From Zygnema cylindricum (taxonomy: Eukaryota; Streptophyta; Zygnematophyceae; Zygnematales; Zygnemataceae), in the NCBI GenBank assembly GCA_037447655.1, contig JBBHKE010000060.1, positions 264,201 through 328,200 of the forward strand: a DNA stretch of 64,000 nt, written 5' to 3'. A program made the position numbers and the translations under genes. Shown here piece by piece: positions 45,843 through 57,300 of this stretch. Every line of letters starts with the position of its first letter. Position 1 is the stretch's first letter. The notes under the pieces are model-generated. The model saw only the letters and a program-made list of their open reading frames with translations. It was not told where the DNA came from and searched no databases.

Positions 45843-47187
45843 GATATAAATGAGAGCTTAGTGTTGGGTCCAAATGGGGTATGGAGCCTTTTCGTTTCGT
45901 AGTATAATGTGTGGTTTTTTTTTCTAAGGAAGGTTATTTGTTTTTTTTGTTTGTTGTTAGTGATGGATAGAAAGAGAGAGAAGTTCGAGATGAGGGTGGG
46001 AAGGGCTTTAGAGAATACACTTTTGTGTTTTATTTTTTCTTTTGTTTATGGATTTTTGGGAAATTTAAATTATTGGGGTGTATATATTATATAGAGGTTT
46101 TGAAGTGTTTCTTAGGAAAGGAAGCTAATAGGTAAACATCTTAAATGTTGGGAATGTAACTTGAATTAGTGTTAAAAGGATGTAAATTGGTATACCATTT
46201 ATAATATATTTCTTGGAGTGTCTACCGTCGACATTCGCACGTGGATGTTTTTCTTTGTATGTTTTATATTCTTCTATAAACGATATTGTTTTGCGTACTT
46301 TTGTTGAACATAAAAAGAGTTTATGCATTTGAATGTATGCTTACGGGATGGGAATTTTATATTAGCAAATTTGTGGGGGGGAGGGGGGAGACGGGGGAAG
46401 GGAAGGAGAGGGAGAGGCGACATACGTGCTATCTGTATATTTGTGATAATTTGGCATGTGTAACTAATTAGTGTCTTTCAAAGCAACTTTTTATTATGTT
46501 TCCTTTTATTGAGCTTGCTTGGGTTTTATACAATGCCATTTTTTGTTTTTTCGTTTTATAAGTTTGGATTTTGATGTTATTTGTTCGATGAAATTTGGTT
46601 TAGGTTCCGCGTTTATAACAACATGAGAGATAGCAAATTAACAATGTCATTCTATGTGGATTGAAGGAAAATCACATTTTGAAGATGTTCTGACAGCTCT
46701 GAAGGCTTATCTATTTATTTATTCATCACTACTTTTCAAATTCTTCACAAAAAACTGATCCTTCCCTCTTCTCTCTTCCCTCCCTCCTGCGCCCCGCGGT
46801 CCTTGTTAATTTTTACGTGCCCGTTAAAAAAATAAAGGAAAACTGAAAATATTGTTGCAAAGTTAGTTTTCTATTGTTGTATTTTACTTTTCCTTCACCT
46901 TTGTAAACTCACTTGAACCACACGATCACCAAATTTAATGTGGCAACTAAACAAAAATATAGAATCTAAAATTAACGAGGATGTATAAAGTAGTAAAATG
47001 TGTATTCTACTCGCATATTTATGAAATTTTGGAATAAAGATAACACAAATATGTGAAACGCTTTATTTCGGCGCGCAATCAACGTTTACTTTAACAGCTT
47101 GCGAAGTTCGTACAAAAATCGGAAAAATATCGCCATTGTACGTCGACGTATCGTTAAGACGGAAACCAGCAACGCTACAGTACAGTA

Positions 47188-49175
47188 CACCGTGAATCGC
47201 TATTATGATTAATGTTTTTTTCGGTTCTTAAAACATCTTTTCTCCGTACACACATGTTGAAAGAACACAAGGATCGACTCACTTCACAAACAATTAACCA
47301 ATATGCACTACGGAAGCTTACAGAAAACTCAAACAACTCACAACAAATCAAATCGGCAAAATATAAATTAAATTGAGCCGAGGCTTTCCAATACAATCTC
47401 TCACTCTTACCAATCTAACTCACTCAGATTTCTAACTCTCATTGAACACTTATTTCTTCACTCACTCCTTACACTCACAATCACTCACACTGAATACATT
47501 GAATAATTGATATATTTCCTAATTCTACTCACTCACTAAAAACTCTCTACCATAATAAATAACAAGTATAACTGAAAACAATATAACGCAAACAGTCCCT
47601 AAATATAACGACCAGGTGCACGTTGAGTGCGCATGCCATAGCCTGCAGCATCAAGCTACCTCTAATCTGACAAATCTGCTCTTTGTAGTCTGACAAATTA
47701 CTCACTGTGAAACGTAGCAGGATCGTGCAGTATCGTAGCAGGATCGTAGCAGGATCGGTCGTACAAAGGTATTGCCGCTTCGTCGTACACATATAATATT
47801 CTCGCAAACGCAAAGATCGCGTCGCGCCTCGCGAACCAACATTTCCTCTAAATCGACTAGCGTCCGATTCGTACAATTGAACCAACAAGCAGAGGTCGCA
47901 AAAGTCAAAAAAAATCATACCCGAAACCGACCGTTTTTTTTTTTCAAAGTCTGAGTAACCGACGCCCAACCGAGTTTTGTCACGCTCCCAAATTGTTAAC
48001 CGTTAACCGACTGTCGTTTACGAGAAAAAAAAATTAACCGAATCTTGATTTTTCGCGACTAACCGTGCCCGCCCGTAACCGAAAAAGTACAAAATTAATC
48101 AATGTACGACGGAATAAGCCAATAATTACGATTTGTCGCGTTCCCTAAGAGGTCGCAAACGGTCAACCGAAACCGTGACCGACCGTTAACCGACCGCCCG
48201 CGCCGGATCCGGAACGGATTCGGTTGCCAAATTTTGGGGGTTGGGCGGTTACGGTCGGTTGACTCACCAGGAAAAAAAAAACGGTTAGTTACGGTCGGTC
48301 AAACAAAAAACCAAAAAAATGAAAATTTTGTACTTGTTTTTTCCAACATTATTGTTCTTTGTACTTTTGGTATCGTGGAAGTTCGTGGCATCATGATAAG
48401 CGTCGCAAATCTGACACGGTACTGTAGTAAGCTATTTATTTCGAATCTTAGAGAACGCGACAAAACGTCTCAAATCTGACATGGTAGTACAATATTCATT
48501 TCGCAAATCTTAGGCAACGCGACAAAGCGTCGCAAATCTGACACAGTAGTACACTATTCATTTCGCAAATCTTAGGGAACGTGACAAAGCGTCACAAATC
48601 TGACACGGTAGTAACACTATTCATTTCGCAAATCTTAGGGAACGCGACAAATCGTAATTATTGGCTTATTCCGTCGTACATTGATTAATTTTGTACTTTT
48701 CAGGATACGGGCGGGCACGGTCGGTTAATTTTTTTTTTCGTAAACGACGGTCGGTTAACGGTTAACAATTTTGGAGCGTGACAAAACTCGGTCGGGCGTC
48801 GGTTACTCAGATTTTGAAAAAAATAAAACGGTCGGTTTCGGGTATGATTTTTTTTGACTTTTGCGACCTCTGCCAACAAGCCAACAAGTACAGTACCAAG
48901 GCAAGCATACACGCGAACCGAAAAATGTATCAAACGAAACAAAACATTAATGTTGCACTGAAACGAACCAAACAGGCAAACATTGACGGCGCGATATCGG
49001 CCGAATCTGATTCGCCCAATATCGGATTTTAGATATGACAGTTGCGATTGAAAATTAAGATTATCAGCTTTCGATTGGCTGTTTGAAATTGAAAATCTGA
49101 CAAGCGTGTACGGATAAAATGAAAAAATGTTTTAAGTGGCGAAAAAATTGTTAACACTAATAGCGATACACGGTG
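47188..49175. mobile_element. M1 MITE split by a nested insertion
   Basis: The left end CACCGTGAATCGCTATTA (after TA) with the CTTTTCTCCGTACACACATG block runs to about 47250. The right part resumes near 49000 (GATATGACAGTTGCGATTG ... GCGATACACGGTG) and ends before TA at 49176. About 1.75 kb lies between, including the hAT element at 47890-48872. The AT-rich flank 47255-47880 has repeated CTCACTC words and no gene. Confidence 0.65.
47890..48872. mobile_element. hAT-type non-autonomous element with long inverted ends and tandem repeats
   Basis: 983 bp flanked by perfect 8-bp duplications CCAACAAG (47882-47889 and 48873-48880). The ends are CAGAGGTCGCAAAAG / CTTTTGCGACCTCTG, within inverted termini of about 260 bp. 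The right half has about four units of a roughly 62-bp repeat containing CTTAGGGAACGCGACAAA. There is no transposase frame. TSD length and CAG end fit hAT. Confidence 0.88.
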
Positions 49176-49257
49176 TACTGTACTATTTTAGTATTTTATT
49201 GACGTCCCCCCGCCATCATCAGATTTTATTAACATCTTGATCTTGCCAAGTCTATGA

Positions 49258-50140
49258 AGAAAAAATATCGCCATTGTACTTTGACGTATCGTCAAGATCG
49301 GGACCAGCAACGCTACAATTTATTGACGTCCGTAAAAACTTTTCCAGGACGGGCATCTTTCGTGAAAACGACAAAAACTGACCACTACAAACACGTCGTT
49401 TTGACAAATTTTTGGCGTAAAAATGTACAATTTTACAATTTGAAATGCGCGCCAAATTCACGTTTCTACGGTTGGAAGGTTTCTAGGGTTTCTACTTTCG
49501 ACGTCTTCGAGAACCTTCGGCCAATGGCTGCCTCTTGTCATTTGCTACCCTTGTCCTTTTCAGTATCTGGCGCCAAAATTAGTGTGCAGGTAGTCAAAAG
49601 AAAGGATTTTACGAGAGATTTCTACTAACATCTAAATAAACTCTTTCCGTTTTGTGCTTTTGACCTAATCCGGCCTTTCAGATTCTGTCGGTTTTTTACT
49701 TTTGTCTTCTTGTTCTCCTCGCACCCAATTTTGAGTCTCTGTACTCAACAAAGCGTTTTCCAACACTACACCGGGTATCGCTATTAGTGTTAATGTTTTT
49801 TTTGTCTCTTAAAACATTTTTTCTCCGTACACGCTTGTCGGACAATGGATCGGACGGTTGCGATTGAAAGCCAAGATTCCCACCCTCTGATTGGTGGTCT
49901 CCATGTGGAAATCGTAAAGGTGTGTACGGAGAAAAGATGTTTTAAGTGGCGAAAAAATTGCTAACACAAGCGATACCCGATGTAGTACTTTCAATGTCTT
50001 AAATTTTTTGTGTTCTCTACGTTTTTTAGAACCTTCGGCCATAGCTGCCTGGTGTCGTTTTCTACATTTTGTTTTCCTCATCCGCCACCAAATTCGCCAC
50101 CAAATTTAGCGTGCAGAAAGTCAAAAGAAAAGATTCTTGC
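49258..50140. repeat. Direct duplication flanking an M1 MITE
   Basis: 49490-49620 and 50005-50140 share GAACCTTCGGCCA, GGCTGCCT / AGCTGCCT, AGTGTGCAG / AGCGTGCAG and AGTCAAAAGAAA in the same order, with the MITE at 49769-49982 between them. 49258-49322 repeats the outer end of the inverted duplication (AAAAATATCGCCATTGTAC ... CCAGCAACGCTACA, compare 47130-47180). The first copy contains ATGGCTGCCTCTTGTC and a CAG|GTAGTC donor-like end, possibly a fragment of a gene start. Confidence 0.5.
49769..49982. mobile_element. TA-flanked MITE, family M1
   Basis: 214 bp between TA dinucleotides, ends CACCGGGTATCGCTATTAG / AGCGATACCCGATG, with the internal TTTTTCTCCGTACACGCTTG and GTGTGTACGGAGAAAAGATG blocks. 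Confidence 0.85.
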
Positions 50141-50461
50141 CATTTTCCTGTGTTCACGTTGCTTTCTTTGTTTTATATTGCCCTGCTTGTAGTTTTTCAG
50201 TTTTGGCCATGCCACCCCTTTTGTACCCCTGGACTCAGATGGTTTACCATCGTGCATTTTAATTCAATCTGTTATTAATATAAAAAAATGTTATCATATA
50301 ACATTATTTATTTATTTACCATTATAAAATTATAATAATGTTGGGATTATTGTGACTTTTTCACGAAGGAGTGGGATTCTAGAGTCTGGCCCTCACTCCA
50401 CCCAGAGGGTAATTGGGAACATACCGCCGTGGGCTCGACAACAATAATGGTAATTTCCAAT

Positions 50462-50672
50462 AATTTGTTATACTAACAATTTCTCTATACCAATAATTTC
50501 TCTATACCAACAATTTCTCTATACCAACAATTTCTCTATACCAATAGTATCTTTATACCAAAACATAATTTCGCTATACCAATAATTTCTCTATACCAAC
50601 AATTTCTTTTTACCTACAATTTGTCTATACCCACAATTTCTCTATACCCGCAATTTCTCTATACCCACAATT
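50462..50672. repeat. 18-bp tandem repeat (TTTCTCTATACCAACAAT)n
   Basis: About eleven units of 17-18 bp with small variations (CCAACAAT, CCAATAAT, CCCACAAT). The plus-strand flank from 50335 begins TGTTGGGATTATTG, which resembles an LTR start but has no partner in view. 50870-50955 is a run of AAAAACCCT-like words. Confidence 0.85.
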
Positions 50673-51347
50673 TCTTAAATCCCATAGTTCGTTGAATAAT
50701 CACATCAATTCTATTTCACGCATATAATCAAACTAAAGAACATATAAATTCCTCACATATCTTTCTGACTTTCAGGTGCTTGAACTCGACTTTAATTACG
50801 AAAATCAACTTTGACAATGAGTTCAATAAATTTTTCAATCTATTTAGTAAAAAAATAAATTTATCTGCGGGAAAACCCTCAAAAAACTAGAAAACCGTAA
50901 AAAACCCTTAAAAACCCTAAAAAACCCTAAAAACCTTAAAAAATCCTAAAAAATATAATTATCACCCCGGCCTGTGAATAATCTTCAACCCTACCTTTTC
51001 TTTTATCTATCATGGACATGTTCGTCTTTTAACCGCTACCGATCTAAACTGAAAACGTTCTAAGTAGAGTTTCTGTAACGTACGGTAATCAATAAAAAGC
51101 CTTCACAACAAAAAGGAAAAACTAGATATAAAAGTGAAATACAGTTGTATACTAATTCGCGGCATATTGTGACTAAAAATACAACCAGACAACACAGGTA
51201 CATGAAAATCGACTACGTTTCTTCCTTCTCCTTAACTTGATTTACTTTTCCCGCAAACTTTCCTACTTCTAATCCATTTTCCCCTTTCTGCAGAATTTTC
51301 TCTTTTCTGCAAATTTTGTGTTAGTTTTTGCAACAATTTATTTCAAT

Positions 51348-54300
51348 TTATTTGCCCTTCAATTCAATCAGTTGCTCCACTACTGCTGGTTCTGCCAAAG
51401 TGCTTATGTCTCCGAGTTCTTCGAGCTGATTGGCTGCGATTTTACGGAGAACACGTCGCATGATTTTTCCGCTCCGTGTTTTGGGCAGTCCAGGAGCCCA
51501 GTGAATCTACGGAATCCGGTTTACATGATAGAAAATTAGTTTAATACGGATGCAATACTTATCTCCAATCAAAAGAGAGAAAGAGAAAAAGAGAAAAAGA
51601 GAAATCTGGACCAGAGAGCCGAAGATGATGAAAGAAATGAAAGGCAATGAATGTCATTAAAAAAAGAAATACACAAGGAAAGAGGAAATAAGAACCATAA
51701 ACACATCTTCTATGCACAATTTCTCCTGAATTTCAAGTCTTTAACACGTTCATTCTTAAAAAATTTCTTGTTAATGGTAGGATAGAACAAGAACACCTCA
51801 TCGGTTGACATTTTTCCTCACACAACCATTTTGAACTTTTAGTCCTTACCACTTTCCTTTTTCCAGTATTCTTTAATAATACATACGTGTAGAACAACAT
51901 TCTCAGAAACAATAACTCACCTTATCGGGTGCAGCAAAAGGGCCAATCTGCAGAAGCCCCACCAAAGAAAAATCAGAAAATCCACTTTTAATTTCTTTCA
52001 AAAGTAAGAAATTTTCAACCAACCACAACCTGAAATTACATTCTCCACTTCCTTCTCCAGCAAAAAGTAAACATTATTAGTGATGTGCATCATCTCAATA
52101 AGTGAAATATACCTCGTATGTGTGATGTGGCATTTATCCAAAAGCATATAACCAATATCATTGATACATTCCATACATGCAATAAAATTGCAGTGTCACA
52201 TTTCATTTATCTTTTTCCCAAGATGTGCATTCCTTCAAAAAAAAAAAACTCACCTGTGACCTCACAGAGTTGATAAGACTTATCCTTAACTCCTCGTTAT
52301 ACTCCACTCCTTCTAAGATTGTCACAAAGGCATATATTCCCTGTCCTTTAATCTGCAAAAGAAATCCTCAAATTAAAAATTCACGAATCAGCAAAGCAAT
52401 TTGAAACCAAAACGTTAGGAGCGGGAGAGGGAGACGGCGAGGGAGAGGGAGAGAGAGACGGAGAGGGAGAGAGCTGGGACAATTAACACATCAATTTTTC
52501 TCTCTGCGAAAATTTTACCCTTTTGACCGTTATCCAATTAAGTCATACATTATATATGGCGAGAGTGTCAAATTGACTTCCTACATGCCCGTTTAGAAAC
52601 TTTTGCTGAAGCTGTTGTGGTTTTTCACAATCCAAAATCGCAACGGATCGCTTGCTTCCTTTAGAAGCAAGCACAGATTTAGTGTGGAATCACACGATAA
52701 TATTCCTGCAAACGGACTGGTTTTATTTGATACAGAGTAATTATAATTTTGCCATCGATACAAGACACTTCACTACTTTCCTTATCGAACGCATTATTTG
52801 ATACAGCACCCGCAAAAAAAACAAAAAAAAGACACACAATTTGAAATTTTTAAACAAAATTCAATTTGACATGACCAAATTAATTGAAGCCTAAGATATA
52901 TGAGACAAGTAAGTCTGTATCTCGCTTTAAACTCTCAGTATTGACATTGACACATTAATTGCAACGCGAACACATGTTACACTACAACCCTACAAGTTAA
53001 ATTACTGTACCAGACGTATATGGTGCAACAAATTTTACATACAAAATATTGTACTGTGGGGGTCATCATACACAATATGAGTAAACACACTACCGTATTC
53101 GTGTACATCACAGATCGCTGTTAGAATCAGTGAATTACTAGTGTTAAGACTATATTAAATTCAACTAACAATAAATTAAATTTCGCAACATAGCTCATGA
53201 TAGGCCACTTAACTAGTAGTTTTTGGGTCAAGAAAACACTCACACGAATTATAGTGATTAATTCAAATAGCCTATCAGTGGCAGCGTAGCATATCATTAT
53301 TTATCATTATAAGTCGATACAATAGTGTATGTATCACATTACGGTATTTTATTGAAACTCCATAAGATGCACAACACTACTAAAAAAACTTTGAAAAAAG
53401 CTTAAAACTCTTAAAAGAACAAAAAAAAAATGAAACAAAAACCACAAGATCTAAAGAAAAAACAACCAAAAGAACCTTCAAAAATTATACTATGTGGGCG
53501 ACTACCGCAATAGTTGTTTCCAAGAACGGATTTGCTTTGAGGGCTGCAAAAAATCCCAAAAAACTCAGTTTCCACACAAACACCTCCCGCCCCTTCCCAA
53601 AAAAAACACCACAAAAATACCAAAAAGATTGGTTTTAGAAAAAAAAAGTACCTCATGGTCAACCCCTACTACGGCGGCTTCCGAGCAGAGAGGATGTGCC
53701 ACGAGGGCGGATTCCACCTCCGCAGTTCCGATTCTATGGCCGCTGACATTGATGACGTCATCCACCCTCCCTGTCAGCCAGTAGTAGCCCTCCTTGTCTC
53801 TGCAACAGCAGTCACACAAAAGACAAACCTGAGTACGAGTACGAGTACGAGTGAATACGAGTATGACTATGAATATAAGTTTGAGGTTGAGTATGAGTAT
53901 GATTACGAGTACGAGTGTAAGTATGAGTCAGAGTCTGAGTATGAGTCTGTGTATGCATGAAGCTTGAAATCAATGTGGACCACACTAATTCAGGTGAACA
54001 ATTTAATACCTTCGGCAGCCATCTCCACTGAAGTAGAAGCCATTAAATGGGGCAAAGTAACTGCAAAAAGGAAGAAGGAAAACAGTTAAAAAAAATAAAA
54101 TAGAATAAGTCCACAATATCATGACTTTCAGAAATCCCCAGTCTTGAACTGAAAGGAGGTAAATAATGAAAATGTAGAGCGTGAGTTCATAGTCACTCGA
54201 TGCTCTGTTCGTCTCCTTCAATCGTCATTCTACAAAATAGAAAAAGGTAAGAAAATTGTCCATTCTTGCATTGCAAACAGGGAAATTAAAGCAGACAATT

Positions 54301-57300
54301 GTCGATATCACAGTATCTCTTACGTTGTTTCATATCGAGGATGGTCGCCATAAAGAGTTCGAAAGACAGAGGGCCAAGGAGCTTTAATGCACAAATATCC
54401 CTCACATTCTCCTTCCATTTCTACTCCTTTCTCATCCACCACAGCCACCTGAAAAAAGAAACCATTCCCTACCTCTTCCCTTTTAATTCACCATGTCCCT
54501 TCCATACTTTCGCCAAAAATCGACTCTACATTATTAGAAATGAAGTACCATAAGGTCCACCCCTTCAGGCTCAGATTCGGTTCAATAATTAAATTCGATT
54601 TGTCAGAAATTGAGCTTTAATTCCCACCGACGTTTATGAAAGTTGAACTCACATCAAACGTTTTTTTCAAAAAAAAGAACCGCATGACAACCAATAGGAA
54701 AACAGCAATCTGTATTTTCAGCCTTCCATAAAAAGGAATATTTTTTTTTGGTCAATTTAACTAACACGTGGCTTCTTTATTAATTTTCGAACTTTTTTCG
54801 CACCACTATTACCATACCCATGGAACTCAGCTAGACCCCTATTATTCAGTCCAAAGCGGTGGACCTTACAGTACTTCTCTAACCAATATCTTTCTGAGTT
54901 TCTCTGTTTTCTATTTTCTAGAATTCTATTTCAATGGCTTGCCTGTGGAACAAAACTAAACTCAAGCAAAGGCACCGGAAAATTCTTGGTGGACTCCTAA
55001 AAACCAAAATCACTCGATAATGTGACAGAAAAATTGCCTCTTAATTTTGATTTTGTTTATATTAAAATGCTCAAGATTGAGACTGTCTTATTGATAAATA
55101 CCGTTTTATTTACCTGTACTCCAAAAAATGGCAATGTTGCTGACCCTGGTTTCTGAGCCCAAGCCGCGGGCAAAGGCGTTATCTGATTCACCCACATTAT
55201 AAAAGAACTGATATTTACCACATCAATAAATCAAGGTTTGTTTCAATATGTAATAAATTAGCGTCCACTAAATCAGTGTCTGATTTGCCTATGCCGTAAA
55301 AGAGCGACCATTAATCATACTAATAAATCAATCAGTGATTCAAACAAATTTATAATTCAACGTCTGCTGAATCATATTAATAAATTCATTTCTGATTACA
55401 CACATTGTAAAAAGAATATAACGTAATCATATTATCAATCATATCATAAACCTGTCTATTAAACCAATGTTTGATTGAATCATATTTGGAAACCAATGTG
55501 CAATTCACCAAAATTAAAAGAATTACTATAATTCATTAAAGTAATTACTGTTTGATTCAAATATATAAATAAATCAATGTTTTGTTCACCTACTCCGTAA
55601 AAAGACCGGAATATTAACAAATCAGTGTTTGATTCAATCATATCAATAAATTAGTGTTCAATTAAACCATATCAACAAAACAATGTCCTATCACACACAT
55701 CACAAATAGATCGATCTTAATTATAAAAATTTAATACAATCATACTAACAAGTAAATGCTTGGTTGAATCATATTACTCCCCCTCATCTCTTCTCAATCC
55801 TATCCCTCTCCTCTATTTTTTTAATAAAATGAAAAAAAAAATAGAAAAAAAAAAAAACAGCTCACCATAAATCCACCGGTTTCGGTTTGCCACCAAGTAT
55901 CCGAAATTGGACATCTCGAGTCTCCAACAACTTCATAATACCACCTGTTTAAAATCCAATATTTCCCAATACCACAAATGACACAAAAACACTACAACAA
56001 TGTGCAATGATATAACAATACCACAAAGTTACAACAGCACAATAGCAAAATATTCTGTCTCGCTATGAAGTTACCTCCATGCTGCGGGGTTAATGGGCTC
56101 TCCCACACTCCCCAGAACTCGTAAAGAGTCCCTCGAATACCGATGAACAAACTGTAAACAAAAAACAATTCCACGTCAATTTTTTCCAATCTCCAGTTCC
56201 CTTTTTCTCTCTTCTTTTTTTCCTCTCCCTCCTCTTCGTCTCCGTCTCCCTCTCCTCTTCTTTTAGAATACAAACAAGAAAAAGAACGAAAAAAGAAACC
56301 AAAAACATAAGGCAAAAATAAACAACAAGAACTTAAAAACCACCCAAAAAAAAAAGAGACCTCATTTCCGGCCCGCATTTGCGCCCGAATAGCAGTCGGA
56401 GCCGTATAGAAAATGGTAACTTTATGACGTTCGACAATTTCCCATGTCCTTCCCCAATTGGGATAATTGGGAACTCCCTCATAAACCAAAACTGAGGCTC
56501 CATTCAAAAGAGGGCCATAGGCCACATAGGAATGGCCTGTGATCCACCCACAGTCTGCAGTGCACCTGGGGGAAGGGAGAGGGAGAGGGAATGGAAGGGG
56601 AAGAAGAAGAGGGAAAGAGAGGGGGAGAAGGAGAGGGGGAGGGAGAAAGAGATAGAGAGCTGGGAAGCACATTAGTGTGAATTCTTGCACAGGAGCTTTC
56701 CCTCTTTCCCATCAATTGCTGTGGGACAAAAAAAGACGAGGTGCTTTTCAAATGAACTCATATTTTGAAACATCGAGAAAAACCATAATTCATAATTTTG
56801 TCAATCAAAATAAGGGTATTAAATTGAGCAAAGGACGTAAAAAAGGATTTCTCACCAAAAAATGTCTCCCGGACGATAATCGAATGCGTATTTAAAAGTG
56901 GAAGCAGTGTAAACCATGTATCCCCCTGTCGTATGCAACACTCCCTGAAAAACCCAAACATCTCTTTTCCATCCCTTAAAAGACTCAGAAAGTGCCTCGT
57001 AAAGCAGGAGTTCCAAACACGACGCAATTCTTTGCATTTTTCTTGTTTATTTCTCGTTTTTTTTTTTTGCTTTGCTTTTGTTCCTGTTCTTATTTTTGTT
57101 CATTTTTCCTTCGTATTTTTGTTTGGCACCATACTATTTCAGACCGAGCCTAGTTTTGTGGTTCTTTGAGCAAAATCAAAAAAGTGTATGTAGTAAAACA
57201 TGGTTCAGTGCAGAATTGAGAACTGGCACTATGACTGTGCAAATAAATTTGGCAAAAGCATCCAACCATGGTAACCGAGTAAAAACATTCAATTATGACA

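Larger units (their letters stand above)
43004..47187. repeat. Large inverted duplication, arms about 1.5 kb, spacer 1.14 kb
   Basis: The left arm 43004-44533 is the inverted counterpart of 45675-47187. Matching blocks include GCGTTGCTGGTCTCCGTCTT (left) with AAGACGGAAACCAGCAACGC (right), AAAGCGTTTCACATAT with ATGTGAAACGCTTT, and the block around CCACGTGTGCG at the inner border. The inner borders are 44533 and 45675, and the outer borders both carry an M1 MITE end. Arms differ by scattered substitutions and small indels, so this is an old duplication, not an assembly fold-back. The right arm holds the second exon and 3' region of the gene at 45302. The left arm holds a broken copy. Confidence 0.85.

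Noticed and set aside
43004-47187. Inverted duplication as an assembly or library fold-back artefact
   Set aside because: The arms differ by many substitutions and indels and one carries private insertions, which an artefact would not show.
50870-50955. AAAAACCCT run as an interstitial telomere
   Set aside because: The units vary in length and sequence and do not hold the plant CCCTAAA period. More likely AT-rich slippage. The same applies to the CCCTAAA-like words at 30-75.
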